Both the position numbers and the translations under genes were made by a program. Of a stretch of 64,000 nt of DNA, positions 56,104 to 64,000 are shown in pieces. Positions within the stretch are counted from its first letter, which is position 1. The number at the start of each line of letters is the position of its first letter. The stretch covers positions 62,001 through 126,000 of the forward strand of contig NZ_JAHWGT010000015.1 of the NCBI RefSeq assembly GCF_020873895.1, given 5' to 3'. Below the pieces are notes generated by a model. It was not told the DNA's origin. It saw nothing but the letters and a program-made list of their open reading frames with translations, and ran no database searches. The stretch is from Streptomyces sp. DH12. Lineage in GTDB: Bacteria > Actinomycetota > Actinomycetes > Streptomycetales > Streptomycetaceae.

Positions 56104-56130
56104 ATTCGGAGCCACCCCCGCCCCGGATGG
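56104..56130 (-). promoter_or_regulatory. SigK-type promoter candidate upstream of sigK
   Basis: On the minus strand: CCATCC (56130-56125), 15-bp spacer, CCGAAT (56109-56104). As I recall, this equals the mycobacterial SigK consensus. It lies in the 410-bp divergent gap 55968-56377, which shows no gene. Confidence 0.78.
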
Positions 56131-56377
56131 GTACGGATCCCCCGGCCCGGCCCCCAACCCGCGGCCTCCGTCCGCCGGGCGCGCCGGCGCTCTCCGCCCG
56201 ACGGCCGCGGGGTCCGTCGGAAGTACCCCTCCGGCCCGTCCCGATACGTCGCGGTGACGAGGGGCGCGCACCCGTGTAGCACTCAGGTATGAGCCCTGAC
56301 CAGCGCGGAGGGGGACTCGTGGAACCTCCCCGCGCTCCTACCGTCTTGACCCGTAAGGAACGCAGAGGGAAACGGGT

Positions 56378-57517
56378 GTGACAGTGGGTCAGACGACGCA
56401 GACGACGCAGGCGGCGCCGACGGCGGCAGGGCGGCGCGGGGCGGGGGCGGCCGGCGGGCCGCGGGGGAAGGCGTTCGCGCCCGAGTACCAGGGGGCGCTC
56501 GGGTCGCTGTCCGTGAACTCCTCCCTCACCGAGGTGCTGGAGAAGGGCGCGCGGGAGCTGCGCGCCGCCGAGGCGGCCGGCGATCTGCGGGAGGTGGCGC
56601 GCTGCGGGCTCGCGGTGGCGGAGGCGTGCCGGCGGCTCGGGCGGATCGAGGAGGCCGACCGGGCCTGGAAGGCCGGCTACCGGGCCGCGCGGGAGGCGGG
56701 CGACGTCGCGGCCATGGCCTGGGCGATGTGGAGCGGCGGCACGCTCGCCCGCCAGCGGGGCTCCCTCGCGCTGGCGTACCGGCTGCTGCGGCTCGCGGCC
56801 GAGCTGGGCGAGCGCGGCGGGGACGTCGTCGTGCGCGGCTACTCCCTCGCGGGGCTCGCCGAGACCGGCCGGATACAGGGCGACTACCAGGCCGTCGGCG
56901 AGCTGCACGAGCAGCTCCTCGCGGAGGCCCGCCGCCGGGGCGAGGCCCGGCACACCGTGTGGGCGCTGGAGGGCATCGCGCAGATGCACCGCAACACCGG
57001 CTCGTACGACAGGGCCCTGGAGCTGTTCGAGGAGGCCGCCGAGACGGCCGGCCGGGCCGACGACCGGCGCGGCCGGGCGTGGGCGCTGCGCGGCATAGCC
57101 GACGTCGTCTCCGTACGCGACGGGGACGTGGAGCGGGCGCTCGCGCTGCTCTCCGAGGCCGAGGTCGCGTGCCGCGAGATGGAGCTGTCGAGCGCGCTCG
57201 CCTACAACCACAAGATGCGCGGCAACGTCCTGTACCGGGCCGGGCGGTACGCCGAGGCGCGGGACACGTACGCGGGGGCGCTGGAGGAGTTCCGGGCCAT
57301 GGACGAGCCGCGCGGCACGGCGCTGTCCCGGCTCGGGCTCGCCAAGGCCCTCGCCCGGCTCGGCCGCGACACCGCGGAGACCGCCGCCGAACTGGCCGCA
57401 CTGCGCGACACACTGAACCGCATCGGGCTGCGCCACGCCCGCGACATGGTGGAGAAGGCGGCCGCCGAACTGGGCGTCGGACCACTGCCGTCCGGCGAGG
57501 AGGAGACCCGGCGATGA
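56378..57517 (+). CDS. tetratricopeptide-repeat protein
   Basis: A 379-aa all-helical protein with seven or so TPR-like repeats from about residue 50 to 370 (for example ALAYRLLRLAAELGERGGDVVVRGYSLAGLAETGRIQGDY; GSYDRALELFEEAAETAGRADDRRGRAWALRGIADV). There is no DNA-binding or catalytic domain. GTG start at 56378 behind GAGGGAAACGGG. Its stop overlaps the ATG of the polyprenyl synthase (ATGA, 57514-57517), so the two are coupled; it may scaffold or regulate the enzyme. Confidence 0.82.
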   Translation: MTVGQTTQTTQAAPTAAGRRGAGAAGGPRGKAFAPEYQGALGSLSVNSSLTEVLEKGARELRAAEAAGDLREVARCGLAVAEACRRLGRIEEADRAWKAGYRAAREAGDVAAMAWAMWSGGTLARQRGSLALAYRLLRLAAELGERGGDVVVRGYSLAGLAETGRIQGDYQAVGELHEQLLAEARRRGEARHTVWALEGIAQMHRNTGSYDRALELFEEAAETAGRADDRRGRAWALRGIADVVSVRDGDVERALALLSEAEVACREMELSSALAYNHKMRGNVLYRAGRYAEARDTYAGALEEFRAMDEPRGTALSRLGLAKALARLGRDTAETAAELAALRDTLNRIGLRHARDMVEKAAAELGVGPLPSGEEETRR

Positions 57518-58812
57518 CCTCCGTACCGCTGACCGCATCGGCCCGCACGGCACCCTCGGCACCCCTCCCGCCCACCACCGCACGGCGGGACGGGGGTGGG
57601 AGCGGGGCCGGGGGCCGGAGTGGGGCCGGGGCGTACGCGGACGCGGTCGGCGCGGCGGACGCCTCGGGTCCCGCGGACGCCACGTGTGCCACGGCTGCCA
57701 CGGCTGCCACGGACGATTCGGGTGCCGCGGGTGTTCTGGCGCGCTGCCGTGCGCTCGTGCGGCCCGCCCTCGCCGACGCCGTGGGCGGGCTCCACCCCTG
57801 GACCGGGGAGATGGCCGCGTTCTCGCTCGGCTGGAGCGACGCGGCCGGCACGCCCGACCCGGGGGCGTCGGAGGGCAAGGGCGTGCGGCAGGCCCTCGCC
57901 GTGCTGGGCGCGGAGGCCGCCGGAGCCGACGGGCGCGTCGCGGTGGCCGGCGCGGTCGCGGTGGAGCTCGTGCACGCGTTCTCGCTGCTGCACGACGACA
58001 TCATGGACGGCGACGCGATGCGCCGGCAGCGCGAGACGGTGTGGAAGGCGTACGGCACCGGGCCCGCCGTCCTCGCCGGCGACGCCCTGTTCGCGCTCGC
58101 CGTGCAGTCCCTCGCCGAGGCGCCCGGCGAGCACACCCGGGCCGCGGTGCGCCGCCTGTGCGACACCCTCACCGACCTGGTGCGCGGTCAGGCGGAGGAC
58201 CTCTGCTTCGAGGACCGGCCGTGGACCGGGCCGGACGCGGTACGGCCCGACGAGTACCGCGCCATGGCCGAGCACAAGACGGGTGCCCTCCTGGGCTGCG
58301 CCGCCGCGCTGGGCGCGCTCCTCGGCGGGGCGCCCGAGGCGACCGTCACCGCGCTGGACCGGGCCGGCCGGCACCTGGGCGTGGCGTTCCAGGCGGTCGA
58401 CGACCTGCTGGGGATCTGGGGCGACCCCGCCGTGACGGGCAAGCCGGTCCACGGCGACCTGCGGCGCCGCAAGAAGACGTACCCCGTGCTGTCCGCGCTC
58501 GCCGCCGCCGGCCCCGCCGCCCGCGAACTGGCCGCCCTCCTGGAGACCCCGGCCGGCGGCGCCGCCGGCGACGGCCCCGACGCGGCCGGTACGCGGACGG
58601 CCGGTGCCCACGGGGACGGTGCGCACGGGGACGGCGTCGCCGCGCGCGCCGCCGAGCTGGTGGAGCGGGCCGGCGGGCGCGCCGCGACCCTGGAGGAGGC
58701 CCGCCACCACCTCTCCGCGGCCCGCGCCTGCCTGCACGGGGCACCCCTCGCCCCGGGCGCGACCCGCGACCTCGACGCCCTGGTGGACTTCCTCCTGCAC
58801 CGCGCGGTGTGA
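57514..58812 (+). CDS. polyprenyl (FPP/GGPP-type) diphosphate synthase
   Basis: A 432-aa trans-isoprenyl diphosphate synthase. An unconserved Ala/Gly/Thr-rich N-terminus (1-70) precedes the core. First aspartate-rich motif HDDIMDGDAMRR is near residue 160 (DDxxD) and second QAVDDLLGIWGD near 293. A further KKTYP motif (RRRKKTYPVLSAL) is present. An insert rich in Gly/Asp/Ala lies at about 350-385. Makes a C15-C20 prenyl diphosphate for terpenoid, carotenoid or quinone synthesis; no terpene synthase is in the window. It is coupled to the TPR gene. Confidence 0.9.
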   Translation: MTSVPLTASARTAPSAPLPPTTARRDGGGSGAGGRSGAGAYADAVGAADASGPADATCATAATAATDDSGAAGVLARCRALVRPALADAVGGLHPWTGEMAAFSLGWSDAAGTPDPGASEGKGVRQALAVLGAEAAGADGRVAVAGAVAVELVHAFSLLHDDIMDGDAMRRQRETVWKAYGTGPAVLAGDALFALAVQSLAEAPGEHTRAAVRRLCDTLTDLVRGQAEDLCFEDRPWTGPDAVRPDEYRAMAEHKTGALLGCAAALGALLGGAPEATVTALDRAGRHLGVAFQAVDDLLGIWGDPAVTGKPVHGDLRRRKKTYPVLSALAAAGPAARELAALLETPAGGAAGDGPDAAGTRTAGAHGDGAHGDGVAARAAELVERAGGRAATLEEARHHLSAARACLHGAPLAPGATRDLDALVDFLLHRAV

Positions 58813-58889
58813 GCCCGCACGCGCCCAGCCCCGCCCCGGTGCGCGGCCGGGGCGGGGCGGGGCGCGTCGAGGGCCGGGGCCTGGGGCCG

Positions 58890-59336
58890 TCAGACGTCCA
58901 CCGCCACGGCGCAGGACCAGCCGTGCGGGCCGGGGCCCATGCGGAGCACGTGCCACGACACGGCGCTCGGTACCGCCCCGGTGATCGGCACCCCGCGCAG
59001 CGCCGCCACGGCGAGCCGGACGTCCAGGCCGTCGTCGGTCGTCTCCACCTCGACGTCCACGGGCACCTCGCCGAACTCGTCCACCCGGAACACCACCTCG
59101 TCCAGGAGGTCGGCCAGCAGGTCGTCGTCGCCGACCTCCTCCAGCCGCACCCTGCGCACCGCGTCCGCGTGGGCCGCCGACACGTCGGCGAACGACTCCA
59201 CCAGGGCGAGCACCGCCTCCCCGAGGCACTGCTCCCGGCTGTCGCCCCACGCCTCGATGCGCACGTCGGCCGTGTGCGGCAGCGCCCGGTGGCCGCCGCC
59301 TCCGCCGGAGCGCGGTACGGGTACCTCACCGTTCAT
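58890..59336 (-). CDS. archease family protein
   Basis: A 148-aa archease, the activator of RtcB RNA ligase. Conserved marks are GGGHRALPHTADVRIEAWGDSREQCLGEAVLALVESFADV, with the metal-binding Asp/His of HTADVR, LLADLLDEVVFRVDEF, and the C-terminal WSCAVAVDV strand. Start is the ATG at 59336. rtcB is not within the window. Confidence 0.87.
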   Translation of the reverse strand: MNGEVPVPRSGGGGGHRALPHTADVRIEAWGDSREQCLGEAVLALVESFADVSAAHADAVRRVRLEEVGDDDLLADLLDEVVFRVDEFGEVPVDVEVETTDDGLDVRLAVAALRGVPITGAVPSAVSWHVLRMGPGPHGWSCAVAVDV

Positions 59337-59822
59337 GGCGACCGCCCGGGCGCGCCGTCGGCCCTGCGTGCGCGCTCGGCCCCGGCCGCGCGGTGGGCGC
59401 CGCGCGGGCGGCCGGGGCCGGGGGGCCGTGCGCGCCGGTCGGGGCGCGGCGGGGCGGGGCGGTGGCGCGGTCGTCGGACGGGACGTTCCTGGGTGCGATG
59501 CCGGGAGCCATGGGCCCGCAGTACCCCTGGGGGGTCCGGCCATGCCGGATGGGGGCGGAAAAATCATGGTCTGAGGTGATGCACGTCACTCGATCGGAGT
59601 TATCCTGGCGCCGGACCCGTGAGTCGGACGGAACTCCGGCCGGGGCGGGCCGCTTCCGGCGGGAGGCGGCGGCTCCCGCCGGGTGCCCGGCCCCGCGGTC
59701 CGCCCCGCCCCGGCCCCGGGCCCCTCCTCCCCGGGTACGGGGCCCGTGCCTTCCGGGCGGGCGGTGCCGTTGTCGTTGACGACGCGCCGCCCGCGCGTCG
59801 CCGACGACCCGGAGGAGCCCCC
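59337..59822. other. intergenic, 486 bp
   Basis: Divergent gap between archease and the small secreted protein. It contains a Crp-like palindrome at 59576-59589 and a -10-like tatcct at 59601-59606. No gene seen. Confidence 0.5.
59576..59589. promoter_or_regulatory. Crp-like palindrome
   Basis: gtgatgcacgtcac: GTGA-N6-TCAC, which fits a Streptomyces Crp-type consensus (GTG-N6-GNCAC, as I recall it). It lies 11 bp upstream of a -10-like tatcct and about 235 bp before the secreted-protein GTG. Confidence 0.4.
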
Positions 59823-60098
59823 GTGAGCAGCCGCAGCATCCGCAGCATCCGCAGGACCAGCCGTCTCGTCACCGGAGCCGCTCTCGGCGCCGCCGCCGCG
59901 CTGGCCGGGGCCGGCGCCGGTACCGCCCACGCCGACGCGACGGCGCAGGCCGCCGGCAGCGAGTCCATCCCGCTGGGCACCGCCGGGTCGGCCCTGCTCG
60001 GCCACGCCGGCACCGTGACCGGCGCCGGCACGAACGGCGCCACCACGTACGCGCAGGGCCTGGGCCAGCTCACCGGGGTCGCCGGCGGCATGCGGTGA
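59823..60098 (+). CDS. small secreted protein, 91 aa
   Basis: A signal peptide (RLVTGAALGAAAALAGAGAGTAHADA, cleavage about residue 38) is followed by about 53 residues rich in Gly/Thr/Ala (SIPLGTAGSALLGHAGTVTGAGTNG) with no cysteines and no domain. GTG start at 59823 behind GGAGGA. The residues resemble other small exported Streptomyces proteins of unknown role. A tandem-repeat stretch follows. Confidence 0.55.
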   Translation: MSSRSIRSIRRTSRLVTGAALGAAAALAGAGAGTAHADATAQAAGSESIPLGTAGSALLGHAGTVTGAGTNGATTYAQGLGQLTGVAGGMR

Positions 60099-60240
60099 CG
60101 GCGCGGCGCGGTCACCCGCGGTGCGACGAAGCGGGGTGACGGCGCTACGGCGTGGCGGACCGGCCGCGCGACCGCCCGGTGGCCGCCCCGCCCGGCGACC
60201 GCGCCGCCCGGTGACCGCACCGCCGGGTGACCGGGCCGCC

Positions 60241-60298
60241 GGGTGAGGCCGCCGGGTGACCGCCCCGCCGGGTGAGGCCGCCGGGTGACCGCCCCGCC
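60241..60298. repeat. 29-bp tandem repeat, two copies plus degenerate flanks
   Basis: The unit starts gggtgaggccgccgggtgac; two perfect copies (60241-60269, 60270-60298) sit within a larger 60190-60330 stretch of related gggtgacc words, between the small secreted protein and the ricin-domain gene. Confidence 0.8.
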
Positions 60299-60342
60299 GG
60301 GTGACCGCCCACCCGGTGACCGCACCGGTGCGTGCCCGGTGT

Positions 60343-61536
60343 CTACCCGACGGGTTGCAGCGTCCAGACGGGCGGCGCGGCCGGATCGGCGGCCTGGAGG
60401 CTCAGCGGAGCGCCGTTCTCCGGGCCGGCCGGGGCCAGCGCCAGCCCGGACCCCTTGAGCGTGAAGCCGTGCGTGGTCGCGTCGGCGGACGCGGCCGGCA
60501 GCCAGCGCTGGGCGTCGCCGGCGACGCAGGGCCGCTGGACGACGGCGGCGCCCGCGCCGACCGGCTCGGTCGGCTGGAGGCACAGCCCCGAGTGGCCCGC
60601 CTTGATCTGCACGTGGCCGTCGCCCAGGTCCTCCACGAGCCACTGCTGGTTGGCCTGGGCGTGCCGCTCCCACGCGATGACCGGGGCGCCGTCGGTGGTC
60701 GCGGCCGCCGACACGTCGGCGGCCCGGCCGGTCGCCGCGTCGAACAGGACGAACCGGCCCGTCGGGACCGGCGGCCGCGACTCCGTCGCGGAGGGGGACG
60801 GCGTGGGGGGCGGCCCGGGCGTGGCCGGCGGCGCGGTCGCGGCGCCGGACCCGGCGGTCGCCGTACCGGCCGCGACGGGCGCGGGATCGCCCTCGCCGCC
60901 GCCGAGCAGGGCCCCGATCCCCAGCCCGAGGACGGCGCACGCGGCGATGGCCGCACCGACGAGGACCGTCCGCGACGGCCCCCGGCGACGGGCGCCCCCG
61001 GGCGCGCCGCGGGGCGCGGTCCGGGGCGGGCGCCCGTCGACGACGCGGGGCAGGGGCCGCGTCGACTCCGCCGGCGGCGGCCCGTACCCACCCGGTCCGA
61101 CCGGCGGGACCGGCCCGCCGTGCGTGGGGACGGGCGGGAGGAGCCGGGTCGCGTCGGACCCCGACACGTCGTGAGCGGGTGTGGGGCGCAGGACCTGCGT
61201 CGCGTCGGATGCGGAGGCGTCGTACGCCGGGGTGGGCGGCAGGAGCTGCGTCGCGTCGGAGGGGTCGTACGACGGTGCGCCGTACCCCGGTACGTCGTAC
61301 GGCGGTGCCTCGTACGGCGGTGCGTCGTGGTGGCCCGGTGCCCCGTACTCCGGTACGTCGTACTCCGGTGTCCCGGGCCCCGGCACCCCGTACCCCGGTA
61401 CCTCGTACCCCGGGGCCTCGTACCCCGGTGCGTCGGGGCCCGGCCACGGGTGGGGGGTGGCGGTCGGCGGAAGGTACTGCGTCGCCTCCGGGTCCCAGGT
61501 CCGCGGGTCGCCGCTGTCCGGTCGGTCGTCCACCAT
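60343..61536 (-). CDS. RICIN-type lectin membrane protein with DATQ repeats
   Basis: A 397-aa protein. Residues 1-175 are disordered and Pro/Tyr/Gly-rich, with repeats YGVPGPG-like and three copies of the sequence DAT[Q/R][L/V]L[P/R]P (DATQLLPP, DATQVLRP, DATRLLPP) plus a related EATQYLPP. One transmembrane helix (VLVGAAIAACAVLGLGIGALLGG, about 195) leads to an extracellular ricin-type beta-trefoil (about 260-397) with repeated Q-x-W-like marks (ANQQWLVEDLGDGHVQI, DAQRWLPA). Start at 61536 is uncertain because other ATGs lie close upstream. Possibly a glycan-binding surface protein whose tail is Thr-phosphorylated. Confidence 0.75.
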   Translation of the reverse strand: MVDDRPDSGDPRTWDPEATQYLPPTATPHPWPGPDAPGYEAPGYEVPGYGVPGPGTPEYDVPEYGAPGHHDAPPYEAPPYDVPGYGAPSYDPSDATQLLPPTPAYDASASDATQVLRPTPAHDVSGSDATRLLPPVPTHGGPVPPVGPGGYGPPPAESTRPLPRVVDGRPPRTAPRGAPGGARRRGPSRTVLVGAAIAACAVLGLGIGALLGGGEGDPAPVAAGTATAGSGAATAPPATPGPPPTPSPSATESRPPVPTGRFVLFDAATGRAADVSAAATTDGAPVIAWERHAQANQQWLVEDLGDGHVQIKAGHSGLCLQPTEPVGAGAAVVQRPCVAGDAQRWLPAASADATTHGFTLKGSGLALAPAGPENGAPLSLQAADPAAPPVWTLQPVG

Positions 61537-61692
61537 GCTCCTCAACCCATGCAAACCCATGCCGTGGCCCATGCCGTGGCCCGTGCCGCGCCGAGTCCGT
61601 CGGCGCCGGCCCCGGCCCGCGCCGTCGGGCCTCGCGCCGTCCGGCGACGGTACAGTGCGACGATCGTACGAATCGATCCACGGGGGGTTTCC

Positions 61693-62058
61693 ATGGCACT
61701 GTTCGGCAACGCGCACACCGTCGACCCGGCGAGCGCCCAGCAGGAGTACGCGCGGCTCTTCGGTCCCGACGAGCGGGTGTACGCCGCGTTCCTGCTCATC
61801 CGCGACACGATCCTGTTCACCGACCGCCGACTGATCATGGTCGACAAGCAGGGCATCACCGGCAAGAAGGTCGAGTACCACTCGATCCCGTACCGCAGCA
61901 TCACGCACTTCGCGGTCGAGACGGCCGGCACCTTCGACCTCGACGCCGAACTGAAGATCTGGATCTCCGGCAGCCCCACGCCCGTCCAGAAGACCTTCAC
62001 CAAGGGCGTCGACATCTACGAGGTGCAGGCGATCCTCACCCAGTTCGTCGCCCGTTAG
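61693..62058 (+). CDS. bacterial PH-domain protein (bPH_1)
   Basis: A 121-aa single PH-like domain of the DUF1696/bPH_1 family: RVYAAFLLIRDTILFTDRRLIMVDKQGITGKKVEYHSIPYRSITHFAVETAGTFDLDAELKIWISG, ending with the C-terminal helix VDIYEVQAILTQFVA. Probably a membrane or lipid-associated stress protein. The ATG at 61693 is used. It is divergent from the ricin-domain gene. Confidence 0.9.
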   Translation: MALFGNAHTVDPASAQQEYARLFGPDERVYAAFLLIRDTILFTDRRLIMVDKQGITGKKVEYHSIPYRSITHFAVETAGTFDLDAELKIWISGSPTPVQKTFTKGVDIYEVQAILTQFVAR

Positions 62059-62203
62059 GCCGCCCGGGGCGCCCCCACCCGGGGGAGAAGCCCCGTGGCC
62101 GTCCGGCGCGCGGCTCGCCGGTGCACGGTTCCCGGCGGTCCGCGTACGTACTCTGGCCGTCCAGCGTGAACGCGTGGACGGCGACGAGTAGGCGGGCGCG
62201 GTG

Positions 62204-62629
62204 ATGGCGGACGAGCAGCGGTGGCACATGAGGATCGGCGAGGTGGCCGAGCGGACCGGGCTGCCGCTGCGCAGCATCCGCCACTACGAGGACGCGGGCC
62301 TGGTGGCCCCGTCCGCGCGCACCAGGGGAGGGCTGAACCTGTACACCCCGGCCGACGTGGAACGGCTCAGGGCCGTGCGCCGCATGCGGCGGCTGGACTT
62401 CACGCTGGACGAGATGCGCGAACTGCTGCGCATCGTCGACCGGCTCGCGGCGGTCGACGACCCGCCCGCGGACGAGGAGCTGGACGGGCTGCGGACGCGC
62501 CTGGAGACGTACCGGCGGACCGTCGACACCCGGTGCGCGGTCCTCGGCGCCCGGCTGCGCGAGGCGGAGGACTTCGCGGCGACCCTGCGCACCGTCGCCG
62601 ACCACCTCGAACGCCATCGCGTCGGCTGA
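62204..62629 (+). CDS. MerR-family transcriptional regulator
   Basis: A 141-aa regulator: N-terminal MerR HTH (HMRIGEVAERTGLPLRSIRHYEDAGLVAPSARTRGGLNLYTPADVERLRAVRRMRRLDFTLDEMRELLRIVD), then a long coiled-coil helix with a single Cys (TVDTRCAVLGARLREAEDF). The start is uncertain: ATG at 62204 (a GTG precedes it) or ATG at 62228. No metal-binding cysteine pair, so probably not a metal sensor. Target unknown. Confidence 0.85.
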   Translation: MADEQRWHMRIGEVAERTGLPLRSIRHYEDAGLVAPSARTRGGLNLYTPADVERLRAVRRMRRLDFTLDEMRELLRIVDRLAAVDDPPADEELDGLRTRLETYRRTVDTRCAVLGARLREAEDFAATLRTVADHLERHRVG

Positions 62630-62737
62630 CGACGACCGCCGCGCGCCGCAGCGCCGGCCGACGCCCACGACCGCCGCGACGCTGTCGGCGTCGGCCCCCG
62701 AGGACGCCGACGCCGACGCGGAGGACCACCCCGGGTG

Positions 62738-63220
62738 TCAGCCCAGGGTCATCGCGCGGGCCGTGCTCACCGTGATGCCGTCCGACGCCCCACCGGCGCC
62801 CGTCGGCGTCCCGTCACCCGACTGCGGCACGCTCGCCATCTCCACCCGGACGATCACCCCGTCACCCGCCCGGAAGACACCCGGGCCGTCCGCCGCGACC
62901 GTGTCGGTGCGGGCGTGCCGCACGCCGTCGCAGACCTGCGGCTCCGGCACCCGGGTCACCGTCGAGTTCGTCCCGCTGGTCCGGTCCTCCAGCCGCACGG
63001 CGAGGCGCACGGACCCGGCGGCCGTCGGGCACTGGTAGCTGTAGGTCACCTGCGCGGCGCGCCCCGACGCCGTCGCGACGGCCGTCTCGACGCGCACCTG
63101 GCCGCCCTGCGGCAGCGCGGCCCCCGTCAGCGCCAGCGCGCACACGGCGGCCGCCCCGGCCGTGCCGGTGCTCCTGGCCCACCGCCTGCGCGCCGCGGGC
63201 ATACCGGTCGTTCCCCTCAT
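62738..63220 (-). CDS. secreted hypothetical protein
   Basis: A 160-aa exported protein: basic N-terminus and signal peptide (WARSTGTAGAAAVCALALTGAALPQGG, cleavage about 37), then a beta-rich domain (VTYSYQCPTAAGSVRLAVRLEDRTSG; VFRAGDGVIVRVEMASV) with one cysteine pair (QCP, VCDG) that could form a disulfide. No known domain. The ATG at 63220 follows AAAGGAG. Confidence 0.65.
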   Translation of the reverse strand: MRGTTGMPAARRRWARSTGTAGAAAVCALALTGAALPQGGQVRVETAVATASGRAAQVTYSYQCPTAAGSVRLAVRLEDRTSGTNSTVTRVPEPQVCDGVRHARTDTVAADGPGVFRAGDGVIVRVEMASVPQSGDGTPTGAGGASDGITVSTARAMTLG

Positions 63221-63375
63221 CACGATCTCCTTTCGCCTGTGCGGCGGAATGTACCGATATGAGGGGGTGTCGATGGGGATGGCGGCGTCGGTCGGTCACC
63301 CGTTCGGCGCCGGGCCGGTGATGGCCCGCCTGGCGGGCGCCGACCCGCCGGGCGGGGCCGGTACCGCGGCCCCGG

Positions 63376-64000
63376 TCAGCTGTCGGCGGTGAGGGCGGGC
63401 ATCTCGCCCTCCGTCCTGGCCACGTCGATCAGCGAGAACGCCGCACCCTGCGGGTCGAGCAGCGCCGCGAACCGGCCGAACGGGCTGTCCATCGGCCCGA
63501 AGACGACCTTCCCGCCGTGCGTGGTGGCCCGGCCGATCGCCGCGTCGACGTCGTCGACGGTGAAGTAGACGTTGACGTACGGCGACACCTCGGCCGGGAA
63601 GTCGCCGTCCATCAGCATCCGGCCCAGCACGGGCGCGTCGTCGAGCTCGAAGACCTTGAAGTCCATGTGGTCGTCCTCCAGCCGCTTCACCGTGAAGGGG
63701 AAGACGGCGGGGAAGAAGGCGTCGGACGCCGCGACGTCCCGCGTGTAGACCTCCGCCCAGCAGTAGGCGCCCGGCACGGCCCGCGCCTCGAAGCCCTCGT
63801 GCGTGCCGGCCTGCCAGACCCCGAAGGTGACGCCCCCGGGGTCGCGGGCCAGCAGCATCGAACCGAAGTCGCCGACGGCCATGGGCTCCATGAGCACCTC
63901 GCCGCCGTTCTCGCGAACCTTGCGCGCGGTCGCCTCGACGTCCGGCGAGGCGAGGTACAGGCACCAGGCGGGCGGCGGGGTCCCGCCGTCCTGCCCCGGC
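63376..64000 (-). CDS. VOC-family (glyoxalase-fold) protein, partial
   Basis: The C-terminal 207 residues of a two-domain vicinal-oxygen-chelate protein; the 5' end is beyond the window. The first domain part seen is WCLYLASPDVEATARKVRENGGEVLMEPMAVGDFGSMLLARDPGGVTFGVWQ; the second starts GAYCWAEVYTRDVAASDAFFPAVF and ends SPFGRFAALLDPQGAAFSLIDV. Active-site metal residues are not clearly kept, as in many actinobacterial CFP30B-like members. Function unknown. Confidence 0.87.
   Translation of the reverse strand, partial: PGQDGGTPPPAWCLYLASPDVEATARKVRENGGEVLMEPMAVGDFGSMLLARDPGGVTFGVWQAGTHEGFEARAVPGAYCWAEVYTRDVAASDAFFPAVFPFTVKRLEDDHMDFKVFELDDAPVLGRMLMDGDFPAEVSPYVNVYFTVDDVDAAIGRATTHGGKVVFGPMDSPFGRFAALLDPQGAAFSLIDVARTEGEMPALTADS

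Noticed and set aside
60190-60330. Possible CRISPR array
   Set aside because: Repeats are contiguous 29-bp units with no spacers, and no cas genes are present.

Overview
The window is a stretch of high-GC actinobacterial chromosome, almost certainly Streptomyces. Evidence: strong third-position G/C bias, many GTG starts, ATGA-coupled genes, HspR/HAIR-controlled heat-shock genes, and a gene order (TDO, fba, pyrE, spermidine synthase, clpB, dnaK-grpE-dnaJ-hspR, dcd, tRNA-Gly) that matches what I recall of the Streptomyces core chromosome. No integrase, transposase, phage gene or CRISPR array was seen.

Layout. 1-12.4 kb: housekeeping metabolism, mostly on the minus strand: tryptophan 2,3-dioxygenase (cut by the window edge), a secreted DUF3152 metalloprotease-like protein, DUF3151, a MalY/PatB-type PLP enzyme, class II FBP aldolase, pyrE, an aldose epimerase, a CoxG-like protein, a membrane spermidine-synthase-like protein, DUF2617, two tandem Gly/Cys-rich membrane microproteins and a plus-strand aminotransferase. 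12.5-22.7 kb: the heat-shock block, clpB and dnaK-grpE-dnaJ-hspR, each with HAIR inverted repeats upstream. Inside it sits a small two-gene operon (a secreted EPSW-repeat peptide and a 105-aa partner) divergent from a LuxR-type regulator. 22.9-28.6 kb: a sugar transferase, an EtfD-like Fe-S membrane oxidoreductase, a YIP1 protein, a phosphoribosyltransferase, dcd and a zinc-ribbon protein.

28.8-37 kb is an accessory region that starts at tRNA-Gly(CCC): a VapBC-like toxin-antitoxin pair, a frameshifted DUF6578-like gene, small membrane and DNA-binding proteins, a PRC-barrel protein and a McrB (with an EVE-like domain)/McrC modification-dependent restriction pair. 37.1-50 kb holds two copies of a csp - terminator - DEAD-box helicase - MRCVIA-type small protein module that face each other. 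Their cold-shock genes share blocks of 5' leader sequence. Between them lie an Mrr-nuclease/TerD fusion, a winged-helix regulator, an Rrf2 regulator with a TauE/SafE transporter, and a STAS protein.

50-56 kb includes a SigK/RskA-type sigma/anti-sigma pair next to a membrane molybdopterin oxidoreductase and a fasciclin lipoprotein. Near-identical promoter candidates (CCATCC-N15-CCGAA[T/C]) precede both sigK and the oxidoreductase, so I read this as one envelope regulon. 56.3-64 kb: a TPR/polyprenyl-synthase operon, a solitary archease, a small secreted protein, a ricin-like lectin membrane protein, a PH-domain protein, a MerR regulator, a secreted protein and a VOC-family protein cut by the window end.
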